Shown in pieces: positions 7,982 to 18,700 of a DNA stretch of 64,000 nucleotides. The position numbers and the translations under genes are program-made. The notes beneath the pieces are model-generated. The model worked only from the letters and a program-made list of their open reading frames with translations, was not told the DNA's origin and ran no database searches. Numbering within the stretch: the stretch's first letter is position 1; every line of letters starts with the position of its first letter. Origin of the DNA: Psychroserpens sp. NJDZ02 (lineage in GTDB: Bacteria > Bacteroidota > Bacteroidia > Flavobacteriales > Flavobacteriaceae); NCBI RefSeq assembly GCF_004843725.1, contig NZ_CP039451.1, positions 1,672,501 to 1,736,500 of the forward strand, given 5' to 3'.

Positions 7982-9108
7982 GTTTATTTAATGTGTATCC
8001 ATTATTTGATATCACACCAGTAAAGGCTGAAGATATCTTTGTTTTTGATAAAAATAACACCAAATATTTAGATTTATATGGTGGACATGCTGTGATTTCT
8101 ATTGGGCATTCTCATCCAAAATATGTGACTGCCATTTCTGATCAAGTTGCTAAATTAGGGTTTTATAGTAATTCGATTCAAAATCCATTACAAGTGCAAT
8201 TAGCCGATAAATTAGGGCAATTATCAGGTTGTAAAGATTACGAGTTGTTTTTATGTAATTCTGGAGCAGAAGCTAACGAAAATGCTTTAAAATTAGCATC
8301 CTTCCATAACGGAAAGAAAAAGGTAATTGCTTTTAAAAATGGCTTTCATGGTCGTACTTCTGCAGCAGTAGCGGCAACCGATAACGCGAAGATTATCGCG
8401 CCAATTAATGCACAGCAAGAGGTTGAAATTCTAGAATTAGGAGACTTAAAAGGTGTAGAAAAAGCATTGGCTAAAAATGATGTTTGCGCTGTAATTATCG
8501 AGTGTATTCAAGGTGTTGGGGGATTGGATGAAAGTACAGCGGAATTCTACGAAGGCTTGGATGAATTATGCAAAAAATACAATACGTGTTTTATTGCAGA
8601 TGAGGTGCAATCTGGTTTTGGAAGAACTGGCGATTTCTTTGCATTTCAGAAATATAATGTGACGCCTGATATTATTTCGATTGCCAAAGGTATGGGGAAT
8701 GGGTTTCCGATTGGTGGGATTTTAATTCATCCAAATATTAAAGCCTCTTTTGGTTTGTTAGGAACCACTTTTGGTGGGAATCACTTGGCATGTGTGGCGT
8801 CTTCTACTGTTTTGGAAGTGATTGAAGAAGAAAACTTAATGCAAAATGCTAAAGATATCTCAGCTTATTTTGTTGAGAAAGCAAAAGAAATTTCGGCAAT
8901 TAAAAACATAAAAGGACGCGGTTTAATGTTAGGATTGGAATTTGATTTTCCGATTGCTGAACTACGTAAGGCACTAATTTTTGATCATAAGATATTTACA
9001 GGAAGCGCGAAGAATCCTAATTTATTACGAATTCTTCCGCCTTTAACGATAAAGAAAGAACATGTCGATTTGTTTTTTGAGGCTTTAAAAAGTGAGTTGC
9101 AAGGCTAG
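7978..9108 (+). CDS. argD: Acetylornithine (succinylornithine) aminotransferase
   Basis: Class III PLP aminotransferase of 376 residues. The PLP lysine is Lys237 in SIAKGMGNGFPIGG. Conserved GGHAVISIGHSHPKY and DEVQSGFGRTG (cofactor Asp) are present. It transfers an amino group from glutamate to the acyl-glutamate semialdehyde. Translationally coupled to proC by a 4-bp overlap. A repeat-rich 235-bp gap follows before argF'. Confidence 0.94.
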   Translation: MSLFNVYPLFDITPVKAEDIFVFDKNNTKYLDLYGGHAVISIGHSHPKYVTAISDQVAKLGFYSNSIQNPLQVQLADKLGQLSGCKDYELFLCNSGAEANENALKLASFHNGKKKVIAFKNGFHGRTSAAVAATDNAKIIAPINAQQEVEILELGDLKGVEKALAKNDVCAVIIECIQGVGGLDESTAEFYEGLDELCKKYNTCFIADEVQSGFGRTGDFFAFQKYNVTPDIISIAKGMGNGFPIGGILIHPNIKASFGLLGTTFGGNHLACVASSTVLEVIEEENLMQNAKDISAYFVEKAKEISAIKNIKGRGLMLGLEFDFPIAELRKALIFDHKIFTGSAKNPNLLRILPPLTIKKEHVDLFFEALKSELQG

Positions 9109-9117
9109 CTTGAGCAA

Positions 9118-9297
9118 CGTCATTCTGAACTAGTTTTAGAATCACATAATAATGGGAAGCTGAACTGAATTCAGCTTGACGAGAGCGGTGAATACTTGAG
9201 GGGAGTTCCTTTAAAATATGAGTTTTATTGAGCATTAATAAGTTAGGAAAACAGAGTTAAATAGCAACGTCATTCTGAACTAGTTTCAGAATCACAT
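9118..9297. repeat. Interspersed double-dyad repeats between argD and argF'
   Basis: At 9118-9182 there is a dyad ATTCTGAA...TTAGAAT followed by AAGCTGAA...TTCAGCTT and GACG. At 9268-9297 the first dyad recurs alone (ATTCTGAA...TTCAGAAT). This is the same design as the 114-bp tandem units after argF', so these are dispersed copies of one repeat family. Confidence 0.7.
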
Positions 9298-9343
9298 AGC
9301 AGTGAGAATTAAAGTCATTCAGCAAGACGGGAATAATAAATAC

Positions 9344-10279
9344 ATGAAAAATTACACAAAAATAAAAGACATATCAAATCTTCAAGAAACCATAAAGGAC
9401 GCGATTTTACTAAAAAAGAATCCTTTTAAATTCGAAGATTTAGGAAAACATAAAACATTGGTCATGCTGTTTTTTAATTCCAGTTTACGTACGCGATTAA
9501 GCACAGAAAAAGCAGCAAAAAACCTAGGTATGGATGTGATGATTTTAAATGTTAATGACGCATGGAGCTTAGAGTTTGAAGATGGCACAATTATGAATGC
9601 AAACACATCGGAACATATTAAAGAAGCAGCACAGGTGATTTCGCAATATGGAGATGTGATTGCTGTGAGAGCATTCCCGAGTTTAACAGATAAGACAAAG
9701 GATGAAAGTGAGTTTGTGATGAACAGCTTTGTAAAATACGCAACAGTACCAATTGTAAATATGGAGAGTGCAACAGCGCACCCTTTACAAGCATTGGCAG
9801 ATGCAATTACTATTACTGAATTATCTAAAAATACGAAACCTAAAGTAATATTGTCTTGGGCACCACATCCAAAAGCATTGCCACAAGCAGTTGCCAATTC
9901 GTTTGTAGAAATGATGCAAAATATGGATGTAGATTTAACCATTACACATCCTGAAGGTTATGAATTAAGCGAAACAATCACGAAAAACACACCAATAAAT
10001 CACAATCAGGAAGAGGCTTTGAAAGGTGCTGATTTTGTGTATGTTAAAAACTGGAGTAATTATAAAAACTACGGAAAAGTACTGAGTCAAGACAAGAATT
10101 GGATGATGACAAAAGCGAAGTTGGGTAATGCAAAATTTATGCATTGTTTGCCTGTAAGACGTAACGTGGTTGTGGAAGATGCGGTTTTGGATGGCGAGCA
10201 ATCAGTGGTTATTCAGCAAGCAAACAATAGGACTTTTGCTGCGCAAATTGTGTTGAAGCAGATTTTGGAAGAATTGTAA
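9344..10279 (+). CDS. argF': N-acyl-L-ornithine carbamoyltransferase (SOTCase/AOTCase type)
   Basis: 311 residues from the ATG at 9344; an upstream GTG at 9302 would read through a repeat and is unlikely. It carries the carbamoyl-phosphate motif FFNSSLRTRLST (residues about 43-54), the second-domain HPLQALADA and the C-terminal HCLPVRRN. The family is the Bacteroides/Xanthomonas group that carbamoylates N-succinyl- or N-acetylornithine rather than ornithine. At the segment that sets specificity this protein reads NTSEH near residue 89. From memory of the family, a small or Pro residue here favours succinylornithine and Glu favours acetylornithine, so Ser suggests succinylornithine, but my alignment is by eye. 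Confidence 0.88.
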   Translation: MKNYTKIKDISNLQETIKDAILLKKNPFKFEDLGKHKTLVMLFFNSSLRTRLSTEKAAKNLGMDVMILNVNDAWSLEFEDGTIMNANTSEHIKEAAQVISQYGDVIAVRAFPSLTDKTKDESEFVMNSFVKYATVPIVNMESATAHPLQALADAITITELSKNTKPKVILSWAPHPKALPQAVANSFVEMMQNMDVDLTITHPEGYELSETITKNTPINHNQEEALKGADFVYVKNWSNYKNYGKVLSQDKNWMMTKAKLGNAKFMHCLPVRRNVVVEDAVLDGEQSVVIQQANNRTFAAQIVLKQILEEL

Positions 10280-10335
10280 ACGCCATTGCGAATGAGGAAC
10301 GATTGAAGCAATCTTTTAATTGAAACATATGACTT

Positions 10336-10820
10336 CGTCATGCTGAATTAATTTCAGTATCACACAAGAAGCTAATAATGAGGAGTTGAAACAAGTTCAA
10401 CTTGACGGAAGTGGTTTTAAAGAAATAAACAAGTTATGGTCAATCCGTCACGTCATATTGAATTCATTTGAGTATCACACGAGTAGCTAATAATGAGAAG
10501 CTGAAACAAGTTCAGCTTGACGGAAGTGGTTATAAATAAGAAAAGAGGTTATGTCAATACGCCACGTCATACTGAATTCATTTCAGTATCACACAAAAAG
10601 CTACTAATGAGAAGCTGAAACAAGTTCAGCTTGACGACTGAAGATTTAAAGTAGGTAATTAGCTAATGTTACCCCGTTACGTCATGCTGAATTCATTTCA
10701 GTGTCACAAAAAGCTAATAATGAGAAGCTGAAACAAGTTCAGCTTGACGACTGTGGTTTTAAAGTAGGTAACAAGTTAATGTTAATCCGTCACGTCATAC
10801 TGAATTCATTTCAGTATCAC
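10336..10820. repeat. Tandem array of four 114-bp units plus a partial fifth inside the arg operon
   Basis: CGTCAT... unit starts fall at 10336, 10451, 10565, 10680 and 10793, a period of 113-115 bp. Each full unit has two dyads: ATACTGAA...TTCAGTAT then GAAGCTGAA...TTCAGCTTGACG. Between units lies a variable linker (about 40 bp) with AAGTTAATG-like text. The fifth copy stops after the first dyad, 19 bp before argB. It fills the 559-bp argF'-argB gap, so the operon mRNA would carry about nine hairpins here. Confidence 0.9.
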
Positions 10821-10838
10821 ATCAAAAGAAGAATACGT

Positions 10839-11615
10839 ATGAAAACACTAAAAATCATAAAAATTGGAGGAAACATCATTGATGATGATAATGCTTTGCA
10901 GCAATTCCTAAAAGCATTCGCGACTATAGATACTCCTAAAATTTTAGTGCATGGAGGTGGGAAATTAGCAACAAAATTAGCGCAACAAATGCAAGTTGAG
11001 GTTAAAATGATTGACGGAAGACGCGTAACCGATCAAGTGACTTTAGATATTATTACAATGGTATATGCTGGAAAAATCAATAAAACTATAGTCGCACAAT
11101 TACAAGCCAATAATTGTAATGCTATTGGTTTTTCAGGAGCGGATGGTAACACGATAGTTTCAGATTTAAGACCATCAAAACCTATTGATTATGGTTTTGC
11201 AGGAGATGTTAAACACGTAAATACTGAAACGTTAGAAATTCTTTTAAACAATGCGATTACACCTGTGTTTTGCGCCATTACACATGATAAAAACGGACAA
11301 TTATTAAACACAAATGCAGATACGATTGCTTCCGAATTAGCAATAGGTTTTGCAACAAAATATAAAACTGAATTATATTATTGCTTCGAAAAAAATGGTG
11401 TTTTAGAAGATGTAAATAATGACGATTCTATTATCCAAAACATTAACACTAAAACCTATCAACCGTTAATTGAAAAGGGTATTATTTATGAAGGCATGTT
11501 GCCAAAATTAAATAACTGTTTTCATGCTGTAAATAATCAAGTTCGAAAAGTTTGTATTGGTAAATCAGAAATGCTTTTCGATAAATATAATAAACATACA
11601 ACGATTTCAAAATGA
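10839..11615 (+). CDS. argB: Acetylglutamate (or succinylglutamate) kinase
   Basis: 258 residues from the ATG at 10839; longer in-frame readings upstream only translate the repeat array. Amino-acid kinase fold: N-terminal KIIKIGGNIIDD with the catalytic Lys, then ILVHGGGKLATKLAQQM, the glycine-rich acyl-glutamate site, and a late NTNADTIASELA region that binds ATP. It phosphorylates the acylated glutamate for ArgC. It overlaps argE by 4 bp. Confidence 0.93.
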   Translation: MKTLKIIKIGGNIIDDDNALQQFLKAFATIDTPKILVHGGGKLATKLAQQMQVEVKMIDGRRVTDQVTLDIITMVYAGKINKTIVAQLQANNCNAIGFSGADGNTIVSDLRPSKPIDYGFAGDVKHVNTETLEILLNNAITPVFCAITHDKNGQLLNTNADTIASELAIGFATKYKTELYYCFEKNGVLEDVNNDDSIIQNINTKTYQPLIEKGIIYEGMLPKLNNCFHAVNNQVRKVCIGKSEMLFDKYNKHTTISK

Positions 11616-12673
11616 TAGAAAAACTAACAACAAGAGCAATTGCTTTATTAAAACAATTGATAGAAACGCAGTCGTTTTCTTCGGAAGAAGGTCCAACAGC
11701 AGCGCATATTGAGCAATGGTTTGCGCAACAGGATATTCCTTTTAAAAGAACCAATCATAATGTTTGGGCAACCAATAAGCATTTTGACGAGAGCAAACCA
11801 ACGCTATTGCTAAACTCGCATCATGATACGGTAAAACCCAATAATGGTTACACTAAAGATCCATTTAAAGCTATTGTTGAAGACGGAAAATTATATGGTT
11901 TAGGTAGTAATGATGCTGGAGGTTGTTTGGTGAGTTTGTTGGCAACGTTTGCTTATTTCTATGATAAAAAAGGCCTAAATTATAATTTGGTAATTGTCGC
12001 TTCCGCAGAAGAGGAAAGTAGCGGAGAAAATGGGTTAAATAGTATGTTGTCAGTCATTCCAAAAGTGGATGTTGCTATTGTTGGAGAGCCGACTTTAATG
12101 AATTTGGCTGTTGCCGAAAAAGGCTTAGTCGTGTTTGATGCAATCGTAAAAGGAACGCCAAGTCATGCTGCGCATCCAAATCACGATAATGCTATTTATA
12201 AAACAATTCCGGTATTAGAATGGTTTAAAAATTACACGTTTGATAAGACGTCGGAAGCTTTGGGAGAGGTAAAGTTGACCGTTACACAAATCAACGCAGG
12301 AAAGCAGCATAATGCAGTTCCTGCGGATGTGAAATTGGTGGTTGATGTGCGTGTAAATGATAAATATTCTAACCAAGACATTGTCAATATTTTACAAAAG
12401 GAAGCGCCTTGTGATAGTATTATTCCGCGTAGTATAAAATTAAATTCGTCATCCATTCCAATCGATCATCCATTGGTAATTGCAGGAATAGAAATTGGTA
12501 GAAACACTTATGGTTCGCCAACATTATCTGATCAAGCGGTGTTGAGTTGTCCGTCTTTAAAATTAGGGCCTGGAGATAGCACGCGATCACATTCTGCTGA
12601 CGAGTTTATTTACTTGAATGAGATTGAAGAAGGGATTAAAATATATATTGAATTATTAGAAAAAGTACTGTAG
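11612..12673 (+). CDS. argE: Acetylornithine deacetylase / acyl-citrulline deacylase, M20 family
   Basis: M20 metallopeptidase of 353 residues. LLNSHHDTVKP carries the first zinc His and its Asp partner, GLGSNDAGGCLVSLLA the bridging Asp, and ASAEEESSGENG the catalytic Glu pair. In operons with an acyl-ornithine carbamoyltransferase this enzyme should remove the acyl group from acyl-citrulline rather than acyl-ornithine; this is inferred from argF'. The start overlaps the argB stop by 4 bp (ATGA). Confidence 0.9.
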   Translation: MIEKLTTRAIALLKQLIETQSFSSEEGPTAAHIEQWFAQQDIPFKRTNHNVWATNKHFDESKPTLLLNSHHDTVKPNNGYTKDPFKAIVEDGKLYGLGSNDAGGCLVSLLATFAYFYDKKGLNYNLVIVASAEEESSGENGLNSMLSVIPKVDVAIVGEPTLMNLAVAEKGLVVFDAIVKGTPSHAAHPNHDNAIYKTIPVLEWFKNYTFDKTSEALGEVKLTVTQINAGKQHNAVPADVKLVVDVRVNDKYSNQDIVNILQKEAPCDSIIPRSIKLNSSSIPIDHPLVIAGIEIGRNTYGSPTLSDQAVLSCPSLKLGPGDSTRSHSADEFIYLNEIEEGIKIYIELLEKVL

Positions 12674-12684
12674 AAAAAGCGAAA

Positions 12685-12757
12685 CGTCATTGCGAACATA
12701 GTGAAGCAATCTCATGGTTAAGGAACAGATTGCTTCGTCATTCTTCCTCGCAATGAC
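12685..12757. repeat. Inverted CATTGCGA/TCGCAATG repeat before argH
   Basis: GTCATTGCGAA...GAAGCAATC at 12685-12711 is followed by GATTGCTTCGTCATTC...CTCGCAATGAC to 12757, an imperfect inverted pair that could fold into one long hairpin. The same family is found at 14059-14195 and as a half copy near 46730-46752. It lies just upstream of the argH start. Confidence 0.75.
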
Positions 12758-12773
12758 AATAAAAAATCAAATT

Positions 12774-14048
12774 ATGAAACTCTGGGACAAAGGAATAAGT
12801 ATCGATAAAAAAATAGAGCAATTTACTGTTGGAAACGATAGAGAAATTGACTTACATATTGCAAAGTACGATGTGCAAGCATCTTTAGCGCATGCAATAA
12901 TGTTGGAGTCTATTGGCATTATTTCTTCGGAAGAATTGCAACAGCTTAAAAATGGTTTACACGCTATTGCGGAAACTATAGAAAACGGAATCTTCGTTAT
13001 TGAAGCGTCCTTTGAAGATGTACATTCTAAAATTGAATATGAGCTGACAAAAACCTTAGGGGATGTCGGGAAGAAAATCCATACAGCACGTTCTAGAAAC
13101 GATCAGGTTTTGGTGGCGCTTCAGTTATATTATAAAGACAATTTAAAGGAAATCAATCAGAAAACAAAAACGTTTTTTGATACCCTTTTAGGTTTGGCTG
13201 AAACGCATAAAGAATCTTTGCTTCCTGGTTATACGCATTTACAAGTGGCAATGCCATCTTCATTTGGGTTGTGGTTTTCTGCATATGCTGAGGTTTTAAT
13301 TGATGATGTATACTTGTTAAATGCAGCCTTGAAGACCGTAGATCAAAATCCGTTAGGTTCTGCTGCTGGTTACGGAAGTTCGTTTCCTATTGATAGAGAA
13401 TTAACCACAAAAGAATTAAACTTTTCAACTTTAAAATACAATGTGGTTGCAGCACAAATGAGTAGGGGAAAAAGCGAACGAACAATCGCTTTAGCTTTAG
13501 GTAGTGTGTGTAATACTTTGGCGCGTTTTGCAATGGATATTTGCGTGTATAATAGTCAGAATTTTGGCTTTATTGCTTTTCCTGATGAGTTAACGACTGG
13601 AAGCAGTATTATGCCACATAAAAAGAATCCTGATGTGTTTGAATTAATTAGAGGGAAAGCCAATAAGATTCAAGCATTGCATACCGAAATGGTGTTGATT
13701 ACTAATAATTTACCGAGTGGTTATCATAGAGATTTTCAGTTATTAAAGGAAAATATTATTGCAGCAATTGAAGATGTGAAAGACTTGTTAGATATTTTTA
13801 ATTACGCCATTCAGCAAGTTATTGTAAAAGATATTGACTTGAATGATGCTAAGTATCAATATCTATTTACGGTAGATAATATCAATACTTTGGTTGTAGG
13901 AGGTATGCCTTTTAGAGAAGCGTATCAAAAAATTGGAGGCGAAGTTGAAAGCGGAACTTATGTACCAGATACGTCAAAGCAACACACGCATGTTGGTAGT
14001 ATTGGTAATTTGTGTTTGGATGGGATTCGTGGGAAGTATCCTGAGTAG
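12774..14048 (+). CDS. argH: Argininosuccinate lyase
   Basis: 424 residues from the ATG at 12774 (MKLWDKG); an in-frame upstream ATG at 12714 lies within a repeat. The fumarase/aspartase-superfamily signature GSSIMPHKKNPD is at about residues 276-287 and includes the catalytic Ser loop. HTARSRNDQV (substrate site) is also present. It splits argininosuccinate into arginine and fumarate. Last gene of the operon. Confidence 0.95.
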   Translation: MKLWDKGISIDKKIEQFTVGNDREIDLHIAKYDVQASLAHAIMLESIGIISSEELQQLKNGLHAIAETIENGIFVIEASFEDVHSKIEYELTKTLGDVGKKIHTARSRNDQVLVALQLYYKDNLKEINQKTKTFFDTLLGLAETHKESLLPGYTHLQVAMPSSFGLWFSAYAEVLIDDVYLLNAALKTVDQNPLGSAAGYGSSFPIDRELTTKELNFSTLKYNVVAAQMSRGKSERTIALALGSVCNTLARFAMDICVYNSQNFGFIAFPDELTTGSSIMPHKKNPDVFELIRGKANKIQALHTEMVLITNNLPSGYHRDFQLLKENIIAAIEDVKDLLDIFNYAIQQVIVKDIDLNDAKYQYLFTVDNINTLVVGGMPFREAYQKIGGEVESGTYVPDTSKQHTHVGSIGNLCLDGIRGKYPE

Positions 14049-14058
14049 TGTTAATTGC

Positions 14059-14195
14059 GTCATTGCGAGGAACGAAGCAATCTTTTGATTGTATTTAAGT
14101 ATTGTTTTCTATTGTTTTGTTTCAGTTAAATTGATTACTTCGTCGTACCTCCTCGCAATGACGTGTTGTGTGTCATTGCGAGGAGCGAAGCAATC
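14059..14195. repeat. CATTGCGAGGA repeats in inverted and direct arrangement
   Basis: Arm one, GTCATTGCGAGGAACGAAG and so on, is at 14059-14082. Its inverted partner ending CTCCTCGCAATGAC is at 14133-14162, and a direct copy follows at 14172-14195. These lie between the converging argH and gltD genes. They may act as a bidirectional mRNA end, but no U-tract terminator is evident. Confidence 0.75.
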
Positions 14196-14248
14196 TTCTT
14201 AATTGAGTTTAGTAGTTTGCTTTTTTAGCTTAAGCGACTTTCAATATA

Positions 14249-15715
14249 TTAAACACGAGGCAAATCGCTATCATCCTTTAAGGGTAAACACGATTCTCCC
14301 ATTAAATAGGTGTCAATATGATGTGCAGCTTGTCTTCCTTCAGAAATAGCCCAAACAATCAGCGATTGTCCACGACGCATATCTCCAGCTGCAAAAACGC
14401 CAGGGATATTTGTTTTGTAATCTTTTGTTGTGGCTTCAATATTGGTTCTAAAATCCATTTTTAAACCAAACTGATCAGCTAAAGTTTTTTCAGCGCCTGT
14501 AAATCCAAGTGCTAATAATGCGATGTCGCATTTCCATTCTTTTTCAGTATTTGGGACTTCTTTAAGTTGTGGTCGTTCTCCTGGAGTAAAAAGCCATTCG
14601 ACTTCAACCGTTTTTAAGCCTGTTAAGTTTCCTTTTTTATCGCCAATAAATGCTTTAGTAGAAATGCTAAAAAAACGCTCGACTCCTTCTTGGTGCGATG
14701 AGGTTGTTTTTAACTTCATAGGCCAGTAAGGCCAAGGTTGATTTGCTGGACGACCTTCGGAAGGTTTGCTTAAAATCTCAAAATTAGTCACAGAGGTTGC
14801 GCCATGACGATTAGACGTTCCTATACAATCACTTCCTGTATCTCCACCACCAATTACGATAATGTCTTTTCCTTTAGCAGAAATCACGTCTTTAAAATCT
14901 ACTAAACCATCCACGTATTGATTATTTAGTTTTAAGAAATCCATCGCTTGAGTTACGCCTTTTAAGTCTGATCCAGGTATAGGAATACTTCGTCTTACGG
15001 TTGCACCTCCACATAACACAACAGCGTCAAAGTCGTCTTTAAGTTGGTTGGCATCTATGTTTTTACCAACATGTGCATTGGTTTTAAAAATAATTCCTTC
15101 TTCTTCTAAAACAGCAACACGTCTGTCAATCACGGTTTTTTCCATTTTAAAATCTGGAATGCCGTAACGTAATAAGCCTCCTACTTTTTCGTCACGTTCA
15201 AAAACAGTAACAGTGTGTCCTGCGCGATTTAATTGTTGCGCAGCAGCTAATCCCGCTGGTCCAGAGCCAATAACAGCAACTGTTTTTTCGGTTCTTACTT
15301 TTGGTGGCTGTGCGGTAATCCAACCTTCTTGAAAGGCGGTTTCTACTATGTTTTTTTCAATATTTTCTATAGTTACTGGGTCTTCATTAATACCAAGTAC
15401 GCAAGCTTCTTCACAAGGTGCTGGGCATAAACGTCCTGTAAACTCTGGGAAGTTGTTGGTTTTGTGTAAAATTTCAGCAGCTTCTTTCCATTTTCCTTTG
15501 TAAACTTTATCGTTAAAATCTGGAATTAAATTCCCAAGCGGACAACCACTATGGCAAAACGGAATTCCGCAATCCATACAACGTGCGCCTTGATCTTTCA
15601 AATGATCTTCTGGTAACGGAACCGTAAATTCTTTGTAATTTTCTATGCGTTTTTCTGGCGCTATATAACTTTCGTTTTCACGCTTAAACTCTAAAAATCC
15701 TGTTATCTTTCCCAT
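14249..15715 (-). CDS. gltD: Glutamate synthase (NADPH) small subunit
   Basis: 488 residues. The N-terminus holds the cysteine clusters CMDCGIPFCHSGCPLGN and LCPAPCEEACVLG that carry the [4Fe-4S] centres. FAD binding follows in VIGSGPAGLAAAQQLNRAGH (about residue 147) and NADPH binding in IVIGGGDTGSDCIGTS (about residue 287). It passes electrons from NADPH to the large subunit. Separated from gltB by 3 bp, so co-transcribed. Confidence 0.96.
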   Translation of the reverse strand: MGKITGFLEFKRENESYIAPEKRIENYKEFTVPLPEDHLKDQGARCMDCGIPFCHSGCPLGNLIPDFNDKVYKGKWKEAAEILHKTNNFPEFTGRLCPAPCEEACVLGINEDPVTIENIEKNIVETAFQEGWITAQPPKVRTEKTVAVIGSGPAGLAAAQQLNRAGHTVTVFERDEKVGGLLRYGIPDFKMEKTVIDRRVAVLEEEGIIFKTNAHVGKNIDANQLKDDFDAVVLCGGATVRRSIPIPGSDLKGVTQAMDFLKLNNQYVDGLVDFKDVISAKGKDIIVIGGGDTGSDCIGTSNRHGATSVTNFEILSKPSEGRPANQPWPYWPMKLKTTSSHQEGVERFFSISTKAFIGDKKGNLTGLKTVEVEWLFTPGERPQLKEVPNTEKEWKCDIALLALGFTGAEKTLADQFGLKMDFRTNIEATTKDYKTNIPGVFAAGDMRRGQSLIVWAISEGRQAAHHIDTYLMGESCLPLKDDSDLPRV

Positions 15716-15718
15716 AAT

Positions 15719-18700
15719 TTACGCTAATTCTAGTTGTTCTTTTTCTAATCTCACTAAGGCTTGTCTGTACTCTTCTGGCAATACTTTTTTAAACTTAGGA
15801 AGGTAGTTGTTCCAGTCTTTTAAAATGCGTTCCGCTAACGGGCTTCCTGTTGCTTCAAAATGATTTTTGATTAATTGTTTTAACTGATTCGTGTCAGCTT
15901 CGTTTTCAATTGGATCGATATTTAAATCTTCGGAATTACAATTCTGTTTAAAGGTTCCTTTTTCGTCTAAAACATAAGCAACTCCTCCGCTCATTCCTGC
16001 TCCAAAGTTTCGACCTACAGTCCCAAGAATAACAGCAACTCCACCAGTCATATACTCGCAACCGTGATCCCCAATACCTTCAACTACTGCTTGTGCTCCA
16101 GAATTTCTAACACAAAAACGTTCTCCAGCTTTACCGTTTATATAAACTTCTCCAGAGGTTGCGCCATACAGCGTTACGTTTCCTGTAATAATATTGTCTT
16201 CCGGAACAATGGTGCATTTTTCTGGCACTTTAATAATTAATTTAGCTCCGGATAAGCCTTTTCCTAAGTAATCATTTGTATTTCCGTGCACGGTGAATTT
16301 TAAACCTTTGGTTGCAAAAGCTCCAAAACTTTGTCCTGCAGAACCTGTAAAATCAATGTCTATAGTGTCTTCTGGTAAGCCATCTGCACCATAAATTTTT
16401 GAAATTTCGTTACTTATTATAGCGCCAACTGCTCTATCTATATTTGTGATAGGCATGGCTAAATTTGTTTTTTGTCGTCTAAATAAAGCTTGATGTGCTT
16501 GTTTTATGATTTTAAAATCTAAGTGCACATTTAAGTTGTGGTCTTGACAATACGTGTTGTATAATTGTACACCTTCCGCAACTTCTACTTTGTGTAAGAT
16601 TGGTGTTAAGTCAATTCCTGAAGATTTATAATGGTCTATGGCTTTGTTTCTGTTTAGTTTTTGAGATTGTCCAACCATTTCATTAATAGTTCTAAATCCT
16701 AATTTTGCCATAATCTCACGTAATTCTTGCGCTACAAAATACATGTAGTTAACGACGTGTTCTGGTTTTCCTTTAAATTTTTTACGTAAGTCAGGGTTTT
16801 GAGTAGCAATACCGACTGGGCATGTATTTAAATGACATACACGCATCATAATACATCCTGAAGCTACTAAAGGTGCTGTTGCAAAACCGAATTCTTCTGC
16901 GCCAAGTAGGCAAGCAATTGCGACATCGCGACCTGTTTTTAATTGTCCGTCACATTCTAAAACCACACGATTTCTAAGGTCATTCATCACTAAGGTTTGC
17001 TGTGCTTCTGCAACACCAAGTTCCCAAGGTAGGCCGGTGTGTTTTTGTGAGGTTAAAGGTGTTGCTCCTGTCCCTCCATCAAAACCAGCAATTAATATAA
17101 CGTCTGCTTTTGCTTTGGCGACTCCTGCTGCGACTGTACCAACACCAATTTCTGATACTAGTTTTACATTAATTCTGGCTTCTCTATTTGCTGATTTTAC
17201 ATCATAAATTAATTGCGATAAATCTTCAATAGAATAAATATCGTGATGCGGTGGTGGTGAGATTAAACCAACATAAGGCGTTGAATTTCTCGTTTTTGCA
17301 ATTTCCGGATTCACTTTTGGTCCAGGTAATTGTCCGCCTTCACCTGGTTTTGCACCTTGTGCTATTTTTATCTGAATTTCGCTTGCGCTTGTTAAGTAAT
17401 TTGAAGTCACTCCAAAACGCCCTGAGGCTACCTGCTTGATTGCTGAGTTTCTCCAGTCGCCTTGTGAGCTTTTATAGAAACGTTCTTGGTCTTCTCCACC
17501 TTCACCAGAGTTGGATTTTCCTCCAATTCTGTTCATGGCAACCGCTAAGTTTTCGTGTGCTTCTTTACTAATCGAACCATAAGACATGGCTCCTGTTTTA
17601 AAGCGTTTTACAATTTCTGTCCAAGGTTCTACTTCTTCCAGTGGAATGGGGTCAAATTGATCAAACTCAAACAAGCCTCTAATAGTCATTAGGCTTTTAG
17701 ATTGGTCGTTTACTAAGTCAGAAAACTCTTTAAATGTAGAGGCTTTATTGGTTCTTACTGATTCCTGAAGTTTGGCTACTGTTAATGGATTAAACATGTG
17801 CTTTTCTTGTCCACGTCTCCATCTGTAATCTCCACCAACTTCAATTTGTGGTTCTGTATTTTTATGAAAAGCCCTTTTGTGACGTTTAACAATTTCTTGT
17901 TCTATTTCTCTTAAGCCAATACCTTGAATACGCGTTGGTGTGTTTGGGAAATATTTTTCGACTGTTGAGGTTTTAATTCCGATACATTCAAATAATTGAG
18001 ACCCACGGTAAGAATTTAAAGTTGAAATCCCAATCTTGTTCATCACCTTTAAAATTCCTTTTCCAACTGCTTTATTGTAGTTTTTAATGGCTGCTAAATA
18101 TTCTAAATCTGTAAGATCTGCATTGTTGATTTGTTGTTGAACAATTTCATTTACAATGTATGGATTTACAGCACTTGCACCATAACCAAATAATAAAGCA
18201 AAATGGTGTACCTCACGAGGTTCTGCAGACTCAATAATTAAACTAATTCTAGAACGCTTTTTTAATTTATGTAAGGCATGATTGACGTAAGAGCAGGCTA
18301 AAAGTGCCGGAATTGGTGCGTGGTTTTTGTCTACAAATCTATCTGATAAAATAATGATGTTTGCACCGTTATCAATAGCTTTAGAAGCTTTAGTGACTAA
18401 GTTTTCTAGCGCGACTTCAAGCTCATTTAATCCACGATTTACTTCATATAACATCGAAATAGATTCGACTTTAAAATCAGGATTAGTGTCATAATCTCTA
18501 ATCTTATCTAAATCGTGCTTAGAGATAACTGGATTCTGAATTTTTAATTTTTTACAGTGTTCTGCATTGATGTCAAATATATTAACATCGCTACCAAGTG
18601 TTAAGCTAATATCTGTAATTAACTCTTCTCTAATACCATCTAAAGGCGGATTGGTAACTTGAGCAAATAACTGTTTGAAGTAGTTATAAATTAACTGTGG

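Noticed and set aside
10336..10820. CRISPR-like regular repeat spacing
   Set aside because: The period is 114 bp and the whole unit, not only short repeats, is similar between copies; there are no unique spacers and no cas genes. It is a tandem REP-type array.
10701..10838. Upstream extension of argB
   Set aside because: The in-frame extension translates the interspersed repeats; ATG at 10839 gives the normal argB N-terminus KTLKIIKIGGN.
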